From a virus, in the IMG/VR virus record IMGVR_UViG_3300044614_001887, positions 1 to 42,245 of that record: DNA of 42,245 bases; one strand, 5' to 3'. Below, piece after piece: positions 1 through 7,967 of the stretch. The number at the start of each line of letters is the position of its first letter. Positions within the stretch are counted from its first letter, which is position 1. Position numbers and translations under genes: made by a program. Below the pieces are notes generated by a model, which worked only from the letters and a program-made list of their open reading frames with translations, ran no database searches and was not told where the DNA came from.

Positions 1-127
1 CAAACGCACCGACAACCACGGCAGCCTGAGCCGCAACAAGAAAAAGGAAAAGGAAACGCACCCCACGCACAAAGGCTCCTGCACCATCGAAGGCCGCGAG
101 TATTGGATCAGCGCGTATGTGAACGAA
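1..127. repeat. 127 bp terminal direct repeat (left copy)
   Basis: Identical to the last 127 bases of the window (42119-42245). A coding frame begins at 42111 and continues without interruption through base 1 to a stop at 247, so the two ends are the same locus and the molecule closes into a circle of 42,118 bp. An overlap of exactly 127 bp is the size expected from an assembler k-mer overlap, so it is not evidence for a real terminal repeat in the virion. Confidence 0.95.
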
Positions 128-247
128 AGCCGCGACAGCGGAGAAAAGTATTTCAAACTCTACTTCGAGCCCAAGAAGCCCCGCGAGGATTCCCCCGCCG
201 AGCCGCATTCCGCCTCGCTCCCCGAGTCTCCCGACATTCCCTTTTGA
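1..247 (+). CDS. Small phage protein spanning the circular junction, C-terminal part
   Basis: This is the 3' part of an 84-residue protein whose ATG lies at 42111 at the other end of the window; base 1 is the third base of its Ile3 codon. The sequence has a GSLSRNKKKEKE stretch, then GSCTIEGREYWISAYV and a KYFKLYFEPKK strand, ending in a Pro/Ser-rich tail. The G-S-L-x-x-N, I-x-G-x-E-Y-W-I-S-A and K-Y-F-x-L pattern resembles small DUF736-like phage and plasmid proteins of unknown function. A basic stretch followed by beta strands could suit nucleic-acid binding, but that is inference. It follows the HTH gene at 41962 with an ATGA overlap and overlaps the next gene by one base, so it belongs to the terminase-end operon. 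Confidence 0.8.
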   Translation, partial: KRTDNHGSLSRNKKKEKETHPTHKGSCTIEGREYWISAYVNESRDSGEKYFKLYFEPKKPREDSPAEPHSASLPESPDIPF

Positions 248-498
248 TGAGCGCCGAAGACTTGCAAGCCGCCTGGTGCGTGCCGCCCGAGGAAATCTGG
301 TTCCGCGCCGTCCTCCTCAAAATCACCGACGCCATCGAGGACGCCGCCGAGATCACCTGCATGCCGCAAACCGCACAGAACCCCGGCCTGCTGGCCCACA
401 GCGCCGGTGGCCTCGAAGCCCTCCGCACCCTCCGCGAAGAAATCGAGCGCACCCGCTCCGAGGCTTTCCAAAACAAATTTCGACAGGCAGACGCATAA
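247..498 (+). CDS. Hypothetical protein, 83 aa
   Basis: An upstream in-frame ATG at 103 exists, but the ATG at 247 is chosen because it overlaps the preceding stop (TGATG) in the style of almost every junction in this genome. The upstream start would also read through most of the preceding gene in another frame. The protein is mainly helical: a W-rich N-terminus (LQAAWCVPPEEIWFRAVLLKI) is followed by an acidic segment and a charged C-terminal helix (LRTLREEIERTRSEAF). I see no known domain. It is the last gene before a 392 bp non-coding stretch and so probably ends the operon that carries terminase. Confidence 0.65.
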   Translation: MSAEDLQAAWCVPPEEIWFRAVLLKITDAIEDAAEITCMPQTAQNPGLLAHSAGGLEALRTLREEIERTRSEAFQNKFRQADA

Positions 499-664
499 CA
501 CGGATGAGCGGCAGTGGAGCATGGCTTCGACCCGCCGCATCGAGGTCGGGAGGCATATTGCCGAGTCACCGATCCGCCGCATGGCGGGGTAGGCGGCGCA
601 ACCTTGTCAACCCGGCGTCTGAAAAGGGAGTGCGCATCCCGTCCCTGTCTTCTTCCTCCCCCCT

Positions 665-696
665 CTCCGTGCTCTCTGTGTCCTCTGTGGTCAAAT
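665..696 (+). repeat. Dispersed TCCTCTGTG-family repeat, copy 1
   Basis: Degenerate 9 bp units (consensus TCCTCTGTG) ending in TGGTCAAA. Related copies occur at 11891-11920 (inverted), 39521-39552 (inverted), 40133-40183 and 41893-41922. This copy lies between genes. Confidence 0.85.
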
Positions 697-700
697 CTTT

Positions 701-740
701 TTAGCCCCCGTTAGCACCCATTAGCTCCCGTTAGCGCCCA
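701..740 (+). repeat. Four tandem 10 bp repeats, TTAGCNCCCR
   Basis: Four consecutive 10-mers fit TTAGC-N-CCC-R: TTAGCCCCCG, TTAGCACCCA, TTAGCTCCCG and TTAGCGCCCA. A fifth, decayed unit (TTGCGCCAGC) follows. The period is about one helical turn, so a protein bound at each unit would sit on the same face of the DNA. It could be an operator, a packaging site, or a host-derived intergenic repeat. Confidence 0.7.
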
Positions 741-890
741 TTGCGCCAGCACCCCCTTCCGCTTCGCAATTTTCGCAGGCATTTCCTTTCGCAAGCGAGG
801 GCTGAACTGCTCGCCGCGAACTCCGTGGAAACCGTGCGGAGCCGCATAAAACCTCAGTTCTGACACCGCGACTTGGACGCACCACAAACC

Positions 891-1937
891 ATGGACCAGA
901 CAGAATCAGCATTCAGCATCGGCGAAGTCATCGACGCGCTGGGAGTCACCCTCCCGACCGTAGATGAGACAACTCCGGCGGCCCCCGAGGCCGACCAGGA
1001 AGCAATCGCGGATGAGACCCCTGACAATACAACCGAAGAAACCGAGACCGAAGATTCCCCCGAAGATCCGTCTGATTCGTCCGATCCTTCCGACGAAGCA
1101 GACGAAGAGCCCGAGGAAACCGACGACGCCACCGACGACGAAGACCCCGACGAGGAGCCTGTGGAGGCCGAGCCCGCCGCCGTGAGGAAACTCACCAAGC
1201 GCGTGGACAAGCTCACCGCCCGCGCCAAAAGCGCCGAGGAGCAAGCCAACACCCTCCAAGCCGAACTCGCCGCCGCACGGGATGCGCTGACCAAAGCTCA
1301 GCCCATCGTGCTACAAGACGCTGCCGACCCACTCGGCGATGTCACCACCGCCGACGCCCTCGAAAGCCGCCTCGCCGCCGCCAACACCGTCCTCGACAAT
1401 GTGCCCGACCTCATTGCCAAAGCCGACATGGAAGGCGAAGTGGAAGTGCCTATGGGAGACGGGTCCACCCGCAAGTTCACGAAGCAAGAGCTTCAAGAGC
1501 GCCTGCGAGTCGCCCGCCAAATTCTGAAATCCGAGCCCGCCCGCCGGAACTACCTCGCCCAGCGCGAGAATTTCCAGCACGAAGCCCGGCAAGTTTATCC
1601 CGAGCTTTTCCAAGACGAATCCCCGGCCCGCAAGATGATGCTCGCCACGCTGCAAGCGTATCCCGGCATCGCCAAGCTCCCGAATCTCGAACTCATAATC
1701 GGCGACGCCATTCGCGGCCAAGCCCTCCGCTTCCAGCAAGCCGAGGCCATGGCCAAAAAATCCGCAGCGGCCAAGCCAAAAGCTCCCGCCGCCCCCGCGA
1801 AAACCGCCGTCGCTCCCAAGGTTGTCAGCCCCTCAGCCGCCCCCAAAACCAAGTCCAAAGCCGACCCGCTCGATCAGTTGAAGAAGTCCGGAAACCGTGA
1901 TGCCGCCGAGAATTTCGTCGCCTCACTTTTCAACTAA
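891..1937 (+). CDS. Capsid scaffolding protein
   Basis: A 348-residue protein placed directly before the major capsid gene, the usual position for a scaffold. Residues ~20-110 are extremely acidic (runs of D, E, T, S and P), followed by a coiled-coil-like helix (LTKRVDKLTARAKSAEEQAN). A mixed middle region follows, with a K/A/P-rich linker near 290-330 and a short amphipathic C-terminus ending VASLFN. An acidic, helical, low-complexity body with a basic C-terminal capsid-binding end is typical of phage scaffolds. The frame can be extended to a TTG at 873, but the ATG at 891 is preferred. The call rests on composition and position, since scaffolds diverge too far for a motif match. Confidence 0.75.
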   Translation: MDQTESAFSIGEVIDALGVTLPTVDETTPAAPEADQEAIADETPDNTTEETETEDSPEDPSDSSDPSDEADEEPEETDDATDDEDPDEEPVEAEPAAVRKLTKRVDKLTARAKSAEEQANTLQAELAAARDALTKAQPIVLQDAADPLGDVTTADALESRLAAANTVLDNVPDLIAKADMEGEVEVPMGDGSTRKFTKQELQERLRVARQILKSEPARRNYLAQRENFQHEARQVYPELFQDESPARKMMLATLQAYPGIAKLPNLELIIGDAIRGQALRFQQAEAMAKKSAAAKPKAPAAPAKTAVAPKVVSPSAAPKTKSKADPLDQLKKSGNRDAAENFVASLFN

Positions 1938-1972
1938 ACCCAACCCAAAACTTAACACCCCCAAACACTATT

Positions 1973-2983
1973 ATGGCAGCTACCCCCATCACCACAGTCA
2001 AAGGCCAACGCGAGGATCTCTCCGACGCGATGGTCCTCATCGAACCCGGCGACACACCTCTGTTCTCCATGTGCAAAAAGTCCAAGGAGCCCGCGAATGT
2101 CCTCTTCTCCTGGCCCGCCGACCGCTACAACGACCCACAAACCGCTGGCGTCCTCGCCAACGATGATGTCACCAGCTTCGACGACCAGCACGCGAACCGC
2201 GAACTCCTCTCGGGCCGCATCCAAAAAGTCCGCCGCAGCTTCCAGGTTGATGATCTCGTTGAGAATGTCGCCGACCTCGCAGGCGTCGGCAAAAAGCAAG
2301 CCTTCAACAAGGCCGCTGCCAAAGCCCTCGTCGAATTGAAAATCGACATCGAGTCCATCATGGGCAGCGACAACGACAGCCAGGTTCAATCCGGCGCAGC
2401 CCCCTACAAAACTCGCGGAATCGGCGAGTGGGTAAAATCCAGCGCACAAGCAGATACAGCCACAGCCGTTCCCGCCGCGTTCCGCACACCCGCCGCGTCG
2501 ATCAACACCACCGCCACTGCTTCTCTCACCGAGAACAATGTCATTGATGTCTTGGAGAGCATCTTCAAGGTCCGTCGCGCTCGTCGCAACTACGACCTCG
2601 TTTGCGGAACCAGCCTCAAGCGTGCGTTCACCAACTTCATCCGCACCACAGCGGGCTCGACAAATGTCATGTCCTCCGTGCGCACCTTCAACAGCAATGT
2701 TTCCGACAAGAAGATCGTGAACACTATCGACATCTACGAAGGCGACTTCGGTGTGCTCTCGCTGCATGTTTCGACCTACCTCGCCCATGGCGCGGCAGCC
2801 GCCGTCTCGGCAGCCCGTGGCTATGTCCTCGACATGGACCTCGTGTCCATCGGGTTTAATCGCAAACCAAGAATGGAAGAGCTTGAAGACCGTGGCGGTG
2901 GACGCCGTGGCTTCTGCGACGCCATCTTCGGCGTAGCGGTCAGCAACCCGCAGGTTCTCGGCAAATTTGCCGCAACGACCTAA
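1973..2983 (+). CDS. Major capsid protein (SU10/DUF5309-like)
   Basis: A 336-residue HK97-fold-type capsid protein. The N-terminus (TTVKGQREDLSDAMVLIEPGDTPLF) matches the R-x-D-L-x-D-x-I-x-x-x-x-P-x-x-T-P-L pattern of SU10-like major capsid proteins, followed by a W-x-x-D strand (FSWPADRY). The C-terminal part includes the I-x-Y-G-D-F-G-type strand (IDIYEGDFGVLSLHVS) and a DMDLVSIGF segment. It lies between scaffold and portal genes. The leader upstream (ACCCAACCCAAAACTTAAC) is A/C-rich and lacks a Shine-Dalgarno motif. A strong hairpin terminator follows the stop, which would set this gene apart as the most highly transcribed unit. Confidence 0.9.
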   Translation: MAATPITTVKGQREDLSDAMVLIEPGDTPLFSMCKKSKEPANVLFSWPADRYNDPQTAGVLANDDVTSFDDQHANRELLSGRIQKVRRSFQVDDLVENVADLAGVGKKQAFNKAAAKALVELKIDIESIMGSDNDSQVQSGAAPYKTRGIGEWVKSSAQADTATAVPAAFRTPAASINTTATASLTENNVIDVLESIFKVRRARRNYDLVCGTSLKRAFTNFIRTTAGSTNVMSSVRTFNSNVSDKKIVNTIDIYEGDFGVLSLHVSTYLAHGAAAAVSAARGYVLDMDLVSIGFNRKPRMEELEDRGGGRRGFCDAIFGVAVSNPQVLGKFAATT

Positions 2984-2994
2984 TTCCGCCCCCC

Positions 2995-3054
2995 AGCCCT
3001 TGCCGGTGGCCCCTCGTCTCAGGACAGGCCACCGGCAACCGGGCTCCCCTTTTT
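2995..3054 (+). terminator. Strong rho-independent terminator after capsid gene
   Basis: A perfect 12 bp stem, TTGCCGGTGGCC (3000-3011) with GGCCACCGGCAA (3027-3038), has a 15-nt loop. An outer AGCCC/GGGCT pairing (2995-2999 with 3041-3045) adds to it, and CCCCTTTTT follows. It sits between the capsid gene and the next same-strand gene, so it probably attenuates read-through into the portal part of the operon. Confidence 0.85.
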
Positions 3055-3058
3055 GACA

Positions 3059-3406
3059 ATGGAAATCCTCAAAGAAGCCCTCAGCGACCTTCCCAGCGAC
3101 CTCGCCGAAGGAGCGAAATCGGAACTCTTCGAGCAGTGGAACTCCCGCGCCGTGCAGGCCGACGCCCGCCAGCACGCCATCGCCGCCGACCACGCCAAGC
3201 AAGACCTCCGCTCCATCGAAGGCGTAGGCGCTTTGACCCTCTCCGTTGATCCCCAAATTTATCACTTCTGGAATTGGAAAGTCCCCGGCTGCTGGCGCGA
3301 CTCCGATTTCATCGCCTGGTTCAAACGCAACTTCCCCCAATGCGTCGTCAAATGCGGCGGCACAGGGAAGTTCGCCATCCTCATGCCCGGCCTACGAACA
3401 GCATGA
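3059..3406 (+). CDS. Hypothetical protein, 115 aa, between capsid and portal
   Basis: The start is the ATG at 3059; a TTG two codons upstream lies at the end of the terminator T-tract and is less likely. The protein has a helical N-terminal half (KEALSDLPSDLAEGAKSELFEQW) and a Trp/Tyr-rich C-terminal half (IYHFWNWKVPGCW, then FIAWFKRNFPQCVVKCGG). I do not recognise a family. Its stop overlaps the portal start (ATGA at 3403-3406), so it is translated in coupling with the portal gene and probably has a head-assembly or virion role. Confidence 0.65.
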   Translation: MEILKEALSDLPSDLAEGAKSELFEQWNSRAVQADARQHAIAADHAKQDLRSIEGVGALTLSVDPQIYHFWNWKVPGCWRDSDFIAWFKRNFPQCVVKCGGTGKFAILMPGLRTA

Positions 3407-5502
3407 CTGAATCCGACGAGCCAGACCGCGACACGAAATACTGGATCGGCCAGCTCACCGAAGCCGCCACCGACGGCGGCTGGTTCTCCTCCGTTCGCTC
3501 GCGCAACTACGACACCCGCATGGCCCTGTGGGACGGCCAATCCTCCGATGGCCGCAAGTGGGCCAGCAACTACGGCAAAAATGTTTTCCCCTGGGAAGGC
3601 TCCGCCGACAGCCGCATCCGCCTCGCCGATCTCGTCTGCAACCGCGAGGCCCAGCTTTGCCTCACCGCAACTTTTGCCGCCCGCTTGCAAATGATGCCGG
3701 TCGAATCCTCCGACGCCCTTTCCCGCACCGCCGCCGAGGCCGTGTTGAAGTGGATGCTCTTCACCCACTGCGCCAGCGACCTCCGCCGCGAACTCGAACT
3801 CGCCCTCAACATCCGCGCCACCTACGGCATCGCCATCATGGGCGTGTTCTGGAAAACGACGACACGCATCGAGGAAAAATCCGTCAGCCTCGAAGACCTC
3901 ATCGTCATGGCCCAAGAGCAGGGCGACCCCGCCTCGCCGCTCGCCATGCTCATCGGCGCGATCCTCGATCCACTCCAAGAAGAAATCGCCATCGAGATGG
4001 CCGAGCAATTCGCCCCCGGCGCCGGCACCGCCGCCAATGTGCGCAAGCTCCGCGAAGGCGGCACCGTCGAATACACCGAGCCCTACATTTTTGAAAGCAA
4101 GCCCGAGTGGACCGCCCTCGAACCTTTCAACGACATTATTTTCCCCACCGCCACCTACGACCTGCAACGCGCCCCCTGGATCGCCCGCCGCGAGATGGTG
4201 ACTTGCGAGGAGTTGGAAGAGCGCACCGTCACCGAAGGCTACCCCTACGAATTTTACGAGAAGGCCGAGAACTACAAAGGCACCTCCCTCTGGCCCATCT
4301 ACGCCCACCAGAACACCAACCGCCGCGACAGCATCCTCTGGCAAGACCACCGCGACCTGGTGGAAATCTGGCATGTCTATTCCAAGGAAACCGACGAGAA
4401 GACCGGAGCCACAAAAATCATGTGCCGGGTCATGCACCCGAATGTGGACATCTTCGCCAAAGAAGAAATCTCCCCCTACTCGCACGGCGAATATCCTTTC
4501 ATCGAACTCCCCCGCGAGCGCGTCACCCGCTGCCTCATCGAAGCCCGAGGCATCCCCGAGATCGTCAGCACCATGCAGGCGGAAATCAAAACCCAGCGCG
4601 ACTACCGCACCGACCGCGCCGGAATCGCCATCCTGCCGCCCATGCGCGTGCCCGCCAACCGTGGCAAGCTCGACATCATCCTCGGCCCCGCCGTGCAAAT
4701 CCCCGAGCGCCGCCCCAACGAAATCGGCTGGATGCAACCGCCGCCGTTCGACCAAGGCACCATCGAGATCGAACGCGCCGTCCGCCGCGATGTGAATGAA
4801 TACTTCGGCATGGCAGGCGAGGGAGTCGATCCCAACTATGTCGCCCTCGTCCAGCAGCACACGGTGGACCGCTGGCTCCGCGACTTTAAGGGCATCATTA
4901 CCCAGACCTACCAGCTCATGCAGCAATACATGCTGCCCGTCCAAATCCTCCGAGTCTCTGGTGGACAGGCTCTCCCGTTCCAAGCCGACCGCGAAAGCAT
5001 CCAAGGCAAGTTCGACCTCATCATTGATTGGGACGCCCGAAACCTCGACGCCGAAGCCCTCGGCGCAAAGCTCGACTACATCAGCAAAGCCATCGTGCCG
5101 ATGGATACCGCCGGAGTCATCGACCGCGCCGGGCTCATCAAATTCATCATGAGCGCCGTCGATCCCGTTCTTGCCGAAATGCTCGTCCGCGACCCCGGCC
5201 CCGCCGCCGCCATGGAAGCCAACGAAGAACAACTCGCCTTCACGAAGATCGCCGCAGGCACCGAGCCCGAGTTGCCGCAGGAAGGGCAGAACCACCAGCT
5301 CCGCGCCCAAGTCCTCCAAGGCATCATCCAGGCCAACCCCGCCCTGCAACAGCGCATCCAGCAAGACGAGATTTTCCGCAACATGATCGAAGCGCGCATG
5401 AAGGGTTTCAACTTCCAGCTTCAACAACAGCAAAACGCCCAGATAGGCCGCCAAGGCACTCTGCCCGCATTGCAATCCCCCCAACAACCCACCCCCCAAT
5501 AA
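3403..5502 (+). CDS. Portal protein
   Basis: A 699-residue protein of the size and type used as dodecameric portal in SU10-like short-tailed phages. It is the DNA entry and exit channel and the docking site for terminase and adaptors. Features include an early conserved-looking NVFPWEGSADSRIRLADLV stretch (roughly residues 60-80), helical wing segments, and a long aromatic middle (AYGIAI-like core, WPIYAHQN, EIWHVY). A Q-rich C-terminal tail (LQQQQNAQIGRQG) is typical of barrel-end extensions. The frame is open upstream, but ATG 3403 overlaps the previous stop. It lies between capsid and adaptor genes, as in related genomes. Family assignment is by recall of sequence style and gene order. Confidence 0.85.
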   Translation: MTESDEPDRDTKYWIGQLTEAATDGGWFSSVRSRNYDTRMALWDGQSSDGRKWASNYGKNVFPWEGSADSRIRLADLVCNREAQLCLTATFAARLQMMPVESSDALSRTAAEAVLKWMLFTHCASDLRRELELALNIRATYGIAIMGVFWKTTTRIEEKSVSLEDLIVMAQEQGDPASPLAMLIGAILDPLQEEIAIEMAEQFAPGAGTAANVRKLREGGTVEYTEPYIFESKPEWTALEPFNDIIFPTATYDLQRAPWIARREMVTCEELEERTVTEGYPYEFYEKAENYKGTSLWPIYAHQNTNRRDSILWQDHRDLVEIWHVYSKETDEKTGATKIMCRVMHPNVDIFAKEEISPYSHGEYPFIELPRERVTRCLIEARGIPEIVSTMQAEIKTQRDYRTDRAGIAILPPMRVPANRGKLDIILGPAVQIPERRPNEIGWMQPPPFDQGTIEIERAVRRDVNEYFGMAGEGVDPNYVALVQQHTVDRWLRDFKGIITQTYQLMQQYMLPVQILRVSGGQALPFQADRESIQGKFDLIIDWDARNLDAEALGAKLDYISKAIVPMDTAGVIDRAGLIKFIMSAVDPVLAEMLVRDPGPAAAMEANEEQLAFTKIAAGTEPELPQEGQNHQLRAQVLQGIIQANPALQQRIQQDEIFRNMIEARMKGFNFQLQQQQNAQIGRQGTLPALQSPQQPTPQ

Positions 5503-5508
5503 CAACCC

Positions 5509-6672
5509 ATGAGAACCGTAACATTCCAATCCGTCCTTGACGGAGCCGCCGCCCGCATCGGGCTTGACCCCACACAGACCATCGCCGCCTCGACAGCCTC
5601 CGCGCTGACCGAATACATCAACACCCGCATCCGTTTTGCCTGGGAAGCCTACAAGTGGCCAGAACTCAGCACCGTGGAGCGCCGCCGTTTTCGGGAAGAT
5701 TACAGCGCATCCGAAGTTTATCCCATCGGTTCTGAAATCTTTTTTGAAAACAACTACTGGCGCAAAGTTTTAACGACTGATGCCGGTGTAGGCCCAGACA
5801 CCTCATTCAGCTACACGCTGCATGACAAGACCCAGATCTACGCTGACAACGCAATCGTCCTAAAAGACAAAATCTATTACGAAGCCAAAAAAGCAGTCAT
5901 TGTAAATATCGAGGTTACTAACACTGCGTATTGGGAGCCTTACAATCGGGCGCTAGGCGCAGAGGCTTGGCAGATAGCCACAGATCCCGATGATTCCACT
6001 TATCCCGTGTGGAGTGCAGCGACCGCTTACAAGCAAAGTGCACAAGTCTTACATAACGGCAAATTCTACTTTGCAAGAAGCAACATGGTTGCTGGCGTCG
6101 TCCCTGGCGCAACCGGCTCAAACAATTTCTGGGTGCAGATCAAAGTCTATTCGGACTTTATCCGCAGCGTGAATTTCGAGCAGCAATTCACGCTCACCAG
6201 TTCTTCGACCCTGGCCACGCCCATCGGCGAAGTCATCCATGTCTATGCTCAAGATCCTCGCATTGCCCGTTATGCCGAGCGTGTGAATTTCTGGGTCACG
6301 GATGCTGGAATCATTTGCGGCTCGACGCAGTTCACCAACCTCACACCCGACGAGGTTTACATCGAGTTCACGAAGCGCCCGAACCTTTACAACACCAACT
6401 CCGGCGACGCCGACTTCCCACGCGTTCTCAGTGAGTATGTCAAATTCGCCGCCGCCGCCGACGCGCTGCGCGAAGATGGTCAGTTCGATAAAGCCGTCTA
6501 TATGGACGGCCTCGCCGCCGACGCGCTCCAAAAAGAGATCGACATCATCGAACTCAAGCAGGGCCAAACTCGCCTGCAAGGCAACCGGCGCGACCTGTTC
6601 CCCAGCACGCCTATGCAACGCGCCTCGTCCAGCCCCATCGCTAGTGTTCTCGACAGAGCCCCTCGCCAGTAA
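5509..6672 (+). CDS. Head-tail adaptor-like protein 1, with inserted CBM-like module
   Basis: A 387-residue protein just after the portal gene. Its ends match the next gene: both start M-[RK]-T-[VI] followed by a 'D-x-[IV]-x-A-R-x-G-[IL]-D-P' helix and an 'A-W-x-x-[FY]-x-W-P-E' motif. Both finish with a helical 'YVKxxxxxxL..D..DKA.Y' segment. The middle (~residues 65-220) is AT-richer than the flanks and holds Trp/Tyr-rich beta segments such as YPVWSAATAYKQSAQVLHNG and KFYFARSN. These look like chitin-binding/CBM5-12-type modules (W..xxxYxxGxxVxxNGKxY). I infer an adaptor that binds below the portal and displays a carbohydrate-binding insert. The leader CAATAACAACCC has no Shine-Dalgarno. Confidence 0.7.
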   Translation: MRTVTFQSVLDGAAARIGLDPTQTIAASTASALTEYINTRIRFAWEAYKWPELSTVERRRFREDYSASEVYPIGSEIFFENNYWRKVLTTDAGVGPDTSFSYTLHDKTQIYADNAIVLKDKIYYEAKKAVIVNIEVTNTAYWEPYNRALGAEAWQIATDPDDSTYPVWSAATAYKQSAQVLHNGKFYFARSNMVAGVVPGATGSNNFWVQIKVYSDFIRSVNFEQQFTLTSSSTLATPIGEVIHVYAQDPRIARYAERVNFWVTDAGIICGSTQFTNLTPDEVYIEFTKRPNLYNTNSGDADFPRVLSEYVKFAAAADALREDGQFDKAVYMDGLAADALQKEIDIIELKQGQTRLQGNRRDLFPSTPMQRASSSPIASVLDRAPRQ

Positions 6673-6675
6673 CCG

Positions 6676-7638
6676 ATGAAAACAATCCGCCTCCAGCAAC
6701 TCATCGACAGCATCGTGGCACGGGCGGGGATCGACCCCGCCCTGCCCGAAGCCGCTTCGAAAGTGCATGGCCGCCTCTCCAGCGGCCAGGCCATGCTGCT
6801 TGCGGATTACATCTCCTCGGCTCTTGATGACGCCTGGACATTCTTTGATTGGCCGGAAATCCACCTCGTCGAATCCCGCACCCCGCTCGGCGCGGGATTC
6901 GTCGAAGGCGGTTACACCTACGAAGCGGACTATGTAGGCACCATCTCCTACATTGGCCGCGCCATCGAAGGCTCCGCGCCAGACCAGCCCCTTTGGCGTA
7001 TCAAGCGAATCACGACCACGGAAAGTGGTGATCTTCTCAATATCGATACCGCCAACGATGTCGCATGGACCCAGCGCCTCGATGTCTCCTATTTCGAAGA
7101 TAGTGAGAACGACCCCGCCTCCGAGATTCCCTACATCTACCTGGCCAATGCCGGAGCCACTCCCATTGGCGAAATCACCGCCGTCTGGGATTCCGACCCC
7201 TCCGGCCTCGCCGACAAACTCCGCTACACCCTCACCGCAGACCGCATCCTCATCACCGATACCGCCTACTCATCCGGCCCCGTCTTTGTCGAATTTGCCC
7301 TGCCGCAGCCGGAATTTGCGTTGTCGGACTATGACAGCAACCGCACTTATCAACCAGGCACACTCGTTTATTCTGCCGAAAAAGGCGACTGCTACAAAGC
7401 CCTCATCGAGTCCCAAGGCGAGCCTCCCGGCACCTCTGCCTGGCAAAAGCAAGCCATCCCCGCGTTCCTTGCTGACTATGTGAAAGAAAAAGTCATCGGC
7501 GAGCTTTTGCTTGCCGCCGACAAGCCCGACCGCGCCGCTTACCAATTCACACGCGCCGAAGGCGTGCTGCTCCGCAAAATGGACGACGCCTGGCTCCGCA
7601 AAGGCGAAGTCCGCCGCTGGTCCGCTTCCTTCCAATAA
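6676..7638 (+). CDS. Head-tail adaptor-like protein 2 (paralogue of preceding gene)
   Basis: A 320-residue protein beginning three bases after the previous stop. Its N-terminal helix region (LIDSIVARAGIDPALPEA, then ALDDAWTFFDWPEI) and C-terminal helix region (FLADYVKEKVIGELLLAA, RAEGVLLRKMDDAWLRKGE) parallel the upstream protein. The central beta region differs and includes one 'YDSNRTYQPGTLVYSAEKGD' module resembling the CBM-like repeat next door. The pair looks like an old tandem duplication with diverged inserts. A role as connector or adaptor is inferred from its position between portal and tail genes. Confidence 0.65.
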   Translation: MKTIRLQQLIDSIVARAGIDPALPEAASKVHGRLSSGQAMLLADYISSALDDAWTFFDWPEIHLVESRTPLGAGFVEGGYTYEADYVGTISYIGRAIEGSAPDQPLWRIKRITTTESGDLLNIDTANDVAWTQRLDVSYFEDSENDPASEIPYIYLANAGATPIGEITAVWDSDPSGLADKLRYTLTADRILITDTAYSSGPVFVEFALPQPEFALSDYDSNRTYQPGTLVYSAEKGDCYKALIESQGEPPGTSAWQKQAIPAFLADYVKEKVIGELLLAADKPDRAAYQFTRAEGVLLRKMDDAWLRKGEVRRWSASFQ

Positions 7639-7677
7639 CCCCCTATTGACACCCCTCCCGATAATTCAATTAACGAC

Positions 7678-7965
7678 ATGAGCAACCCCACCGTCCAGAT
7701 CGCCGCCCGCTCCTCTGCTGGCATCGTGCAGCCCGTCCAAGCCACATCAGATGGGGCTCTGCGAGTCACCACCGGATTTCCAGTTCCTCTCTACGACAAG
7801 TTTGAAGTCTTCAAAGTCGGTGCCACGAACAACACCGATTACACCGAATACTCCTTCGCCGGAACGGCAGTCGCCCGCATCAAGATGACCTATTTCGGCG
7901 GCGTTCCCGCGACCGACAACGCCCAACTCAAAACCTCTTTCGTTCAGTATCCCCCATTCGCGTAA
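7678..7965 (+). CDS. Hypothetical small virion-type protein, 95 aa
   Basis: A beta-rich protein starting SNPTVQIAARSSAGIVQPVQ, with DGALRVTTGFPVP and a final region of alternating hydrophobic residues (YSFAGTAVARIKMTYFGG). I do not recognise a family. The style (S-D-G-A-L-R-V-T) resembles small decoration or head/tail accessory proteins. A TTGACA at 7646 lies upstream, but the spacing to an AT-rich hexamer is poor. It is followed two bases later by another small gene, so the two are probably co-translated. Confidence 0.65.
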   Translation: MSNPTVQIAARSSAGIVQPVQATSDGALRVTTGFPVPLYDKFEVFKVGATNNTDYTEYSFAGTAVARIKMTYFGGVPATDNAQLKTSFVQYPPFA

Positions 7966-7967
7966 GC

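Larger units (their letters stand above)
499..890. other. Non-coding region ahead of the virion operon
   Basis: I find no credible gene here. The stretch holds a small GC hairpin (CCGCC-GCAT-GGCGG at 574-587), one copy of the dispersed TCCTCTGTG-type repeat (665-696) and a tandem 10 bp array (701-740). It separates the terminase-end operon from the scaffold/capsid genes, so the late promoter may lie here, but I cannot point to a convincing -35/-10 pair. Confidence 0.6.

Noticed and set aside
3262-5529. 755-aa minus-strand open frame opposite the portal gene
   Set aside because: It mirrors the portal gene over its full length and has the Gly/Val/Asp-rich low-complexity look of a GC-rich antisense frame. 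The portal protein on the plus strand has recognisable motifs.
7646-7677. Sigma-70-like promoter ahead of the 95-aa gene
   Set aside because: TTGACA is perfect, but no good -10 hexamer lies at 16-18 bp, and the start codon follows at once.
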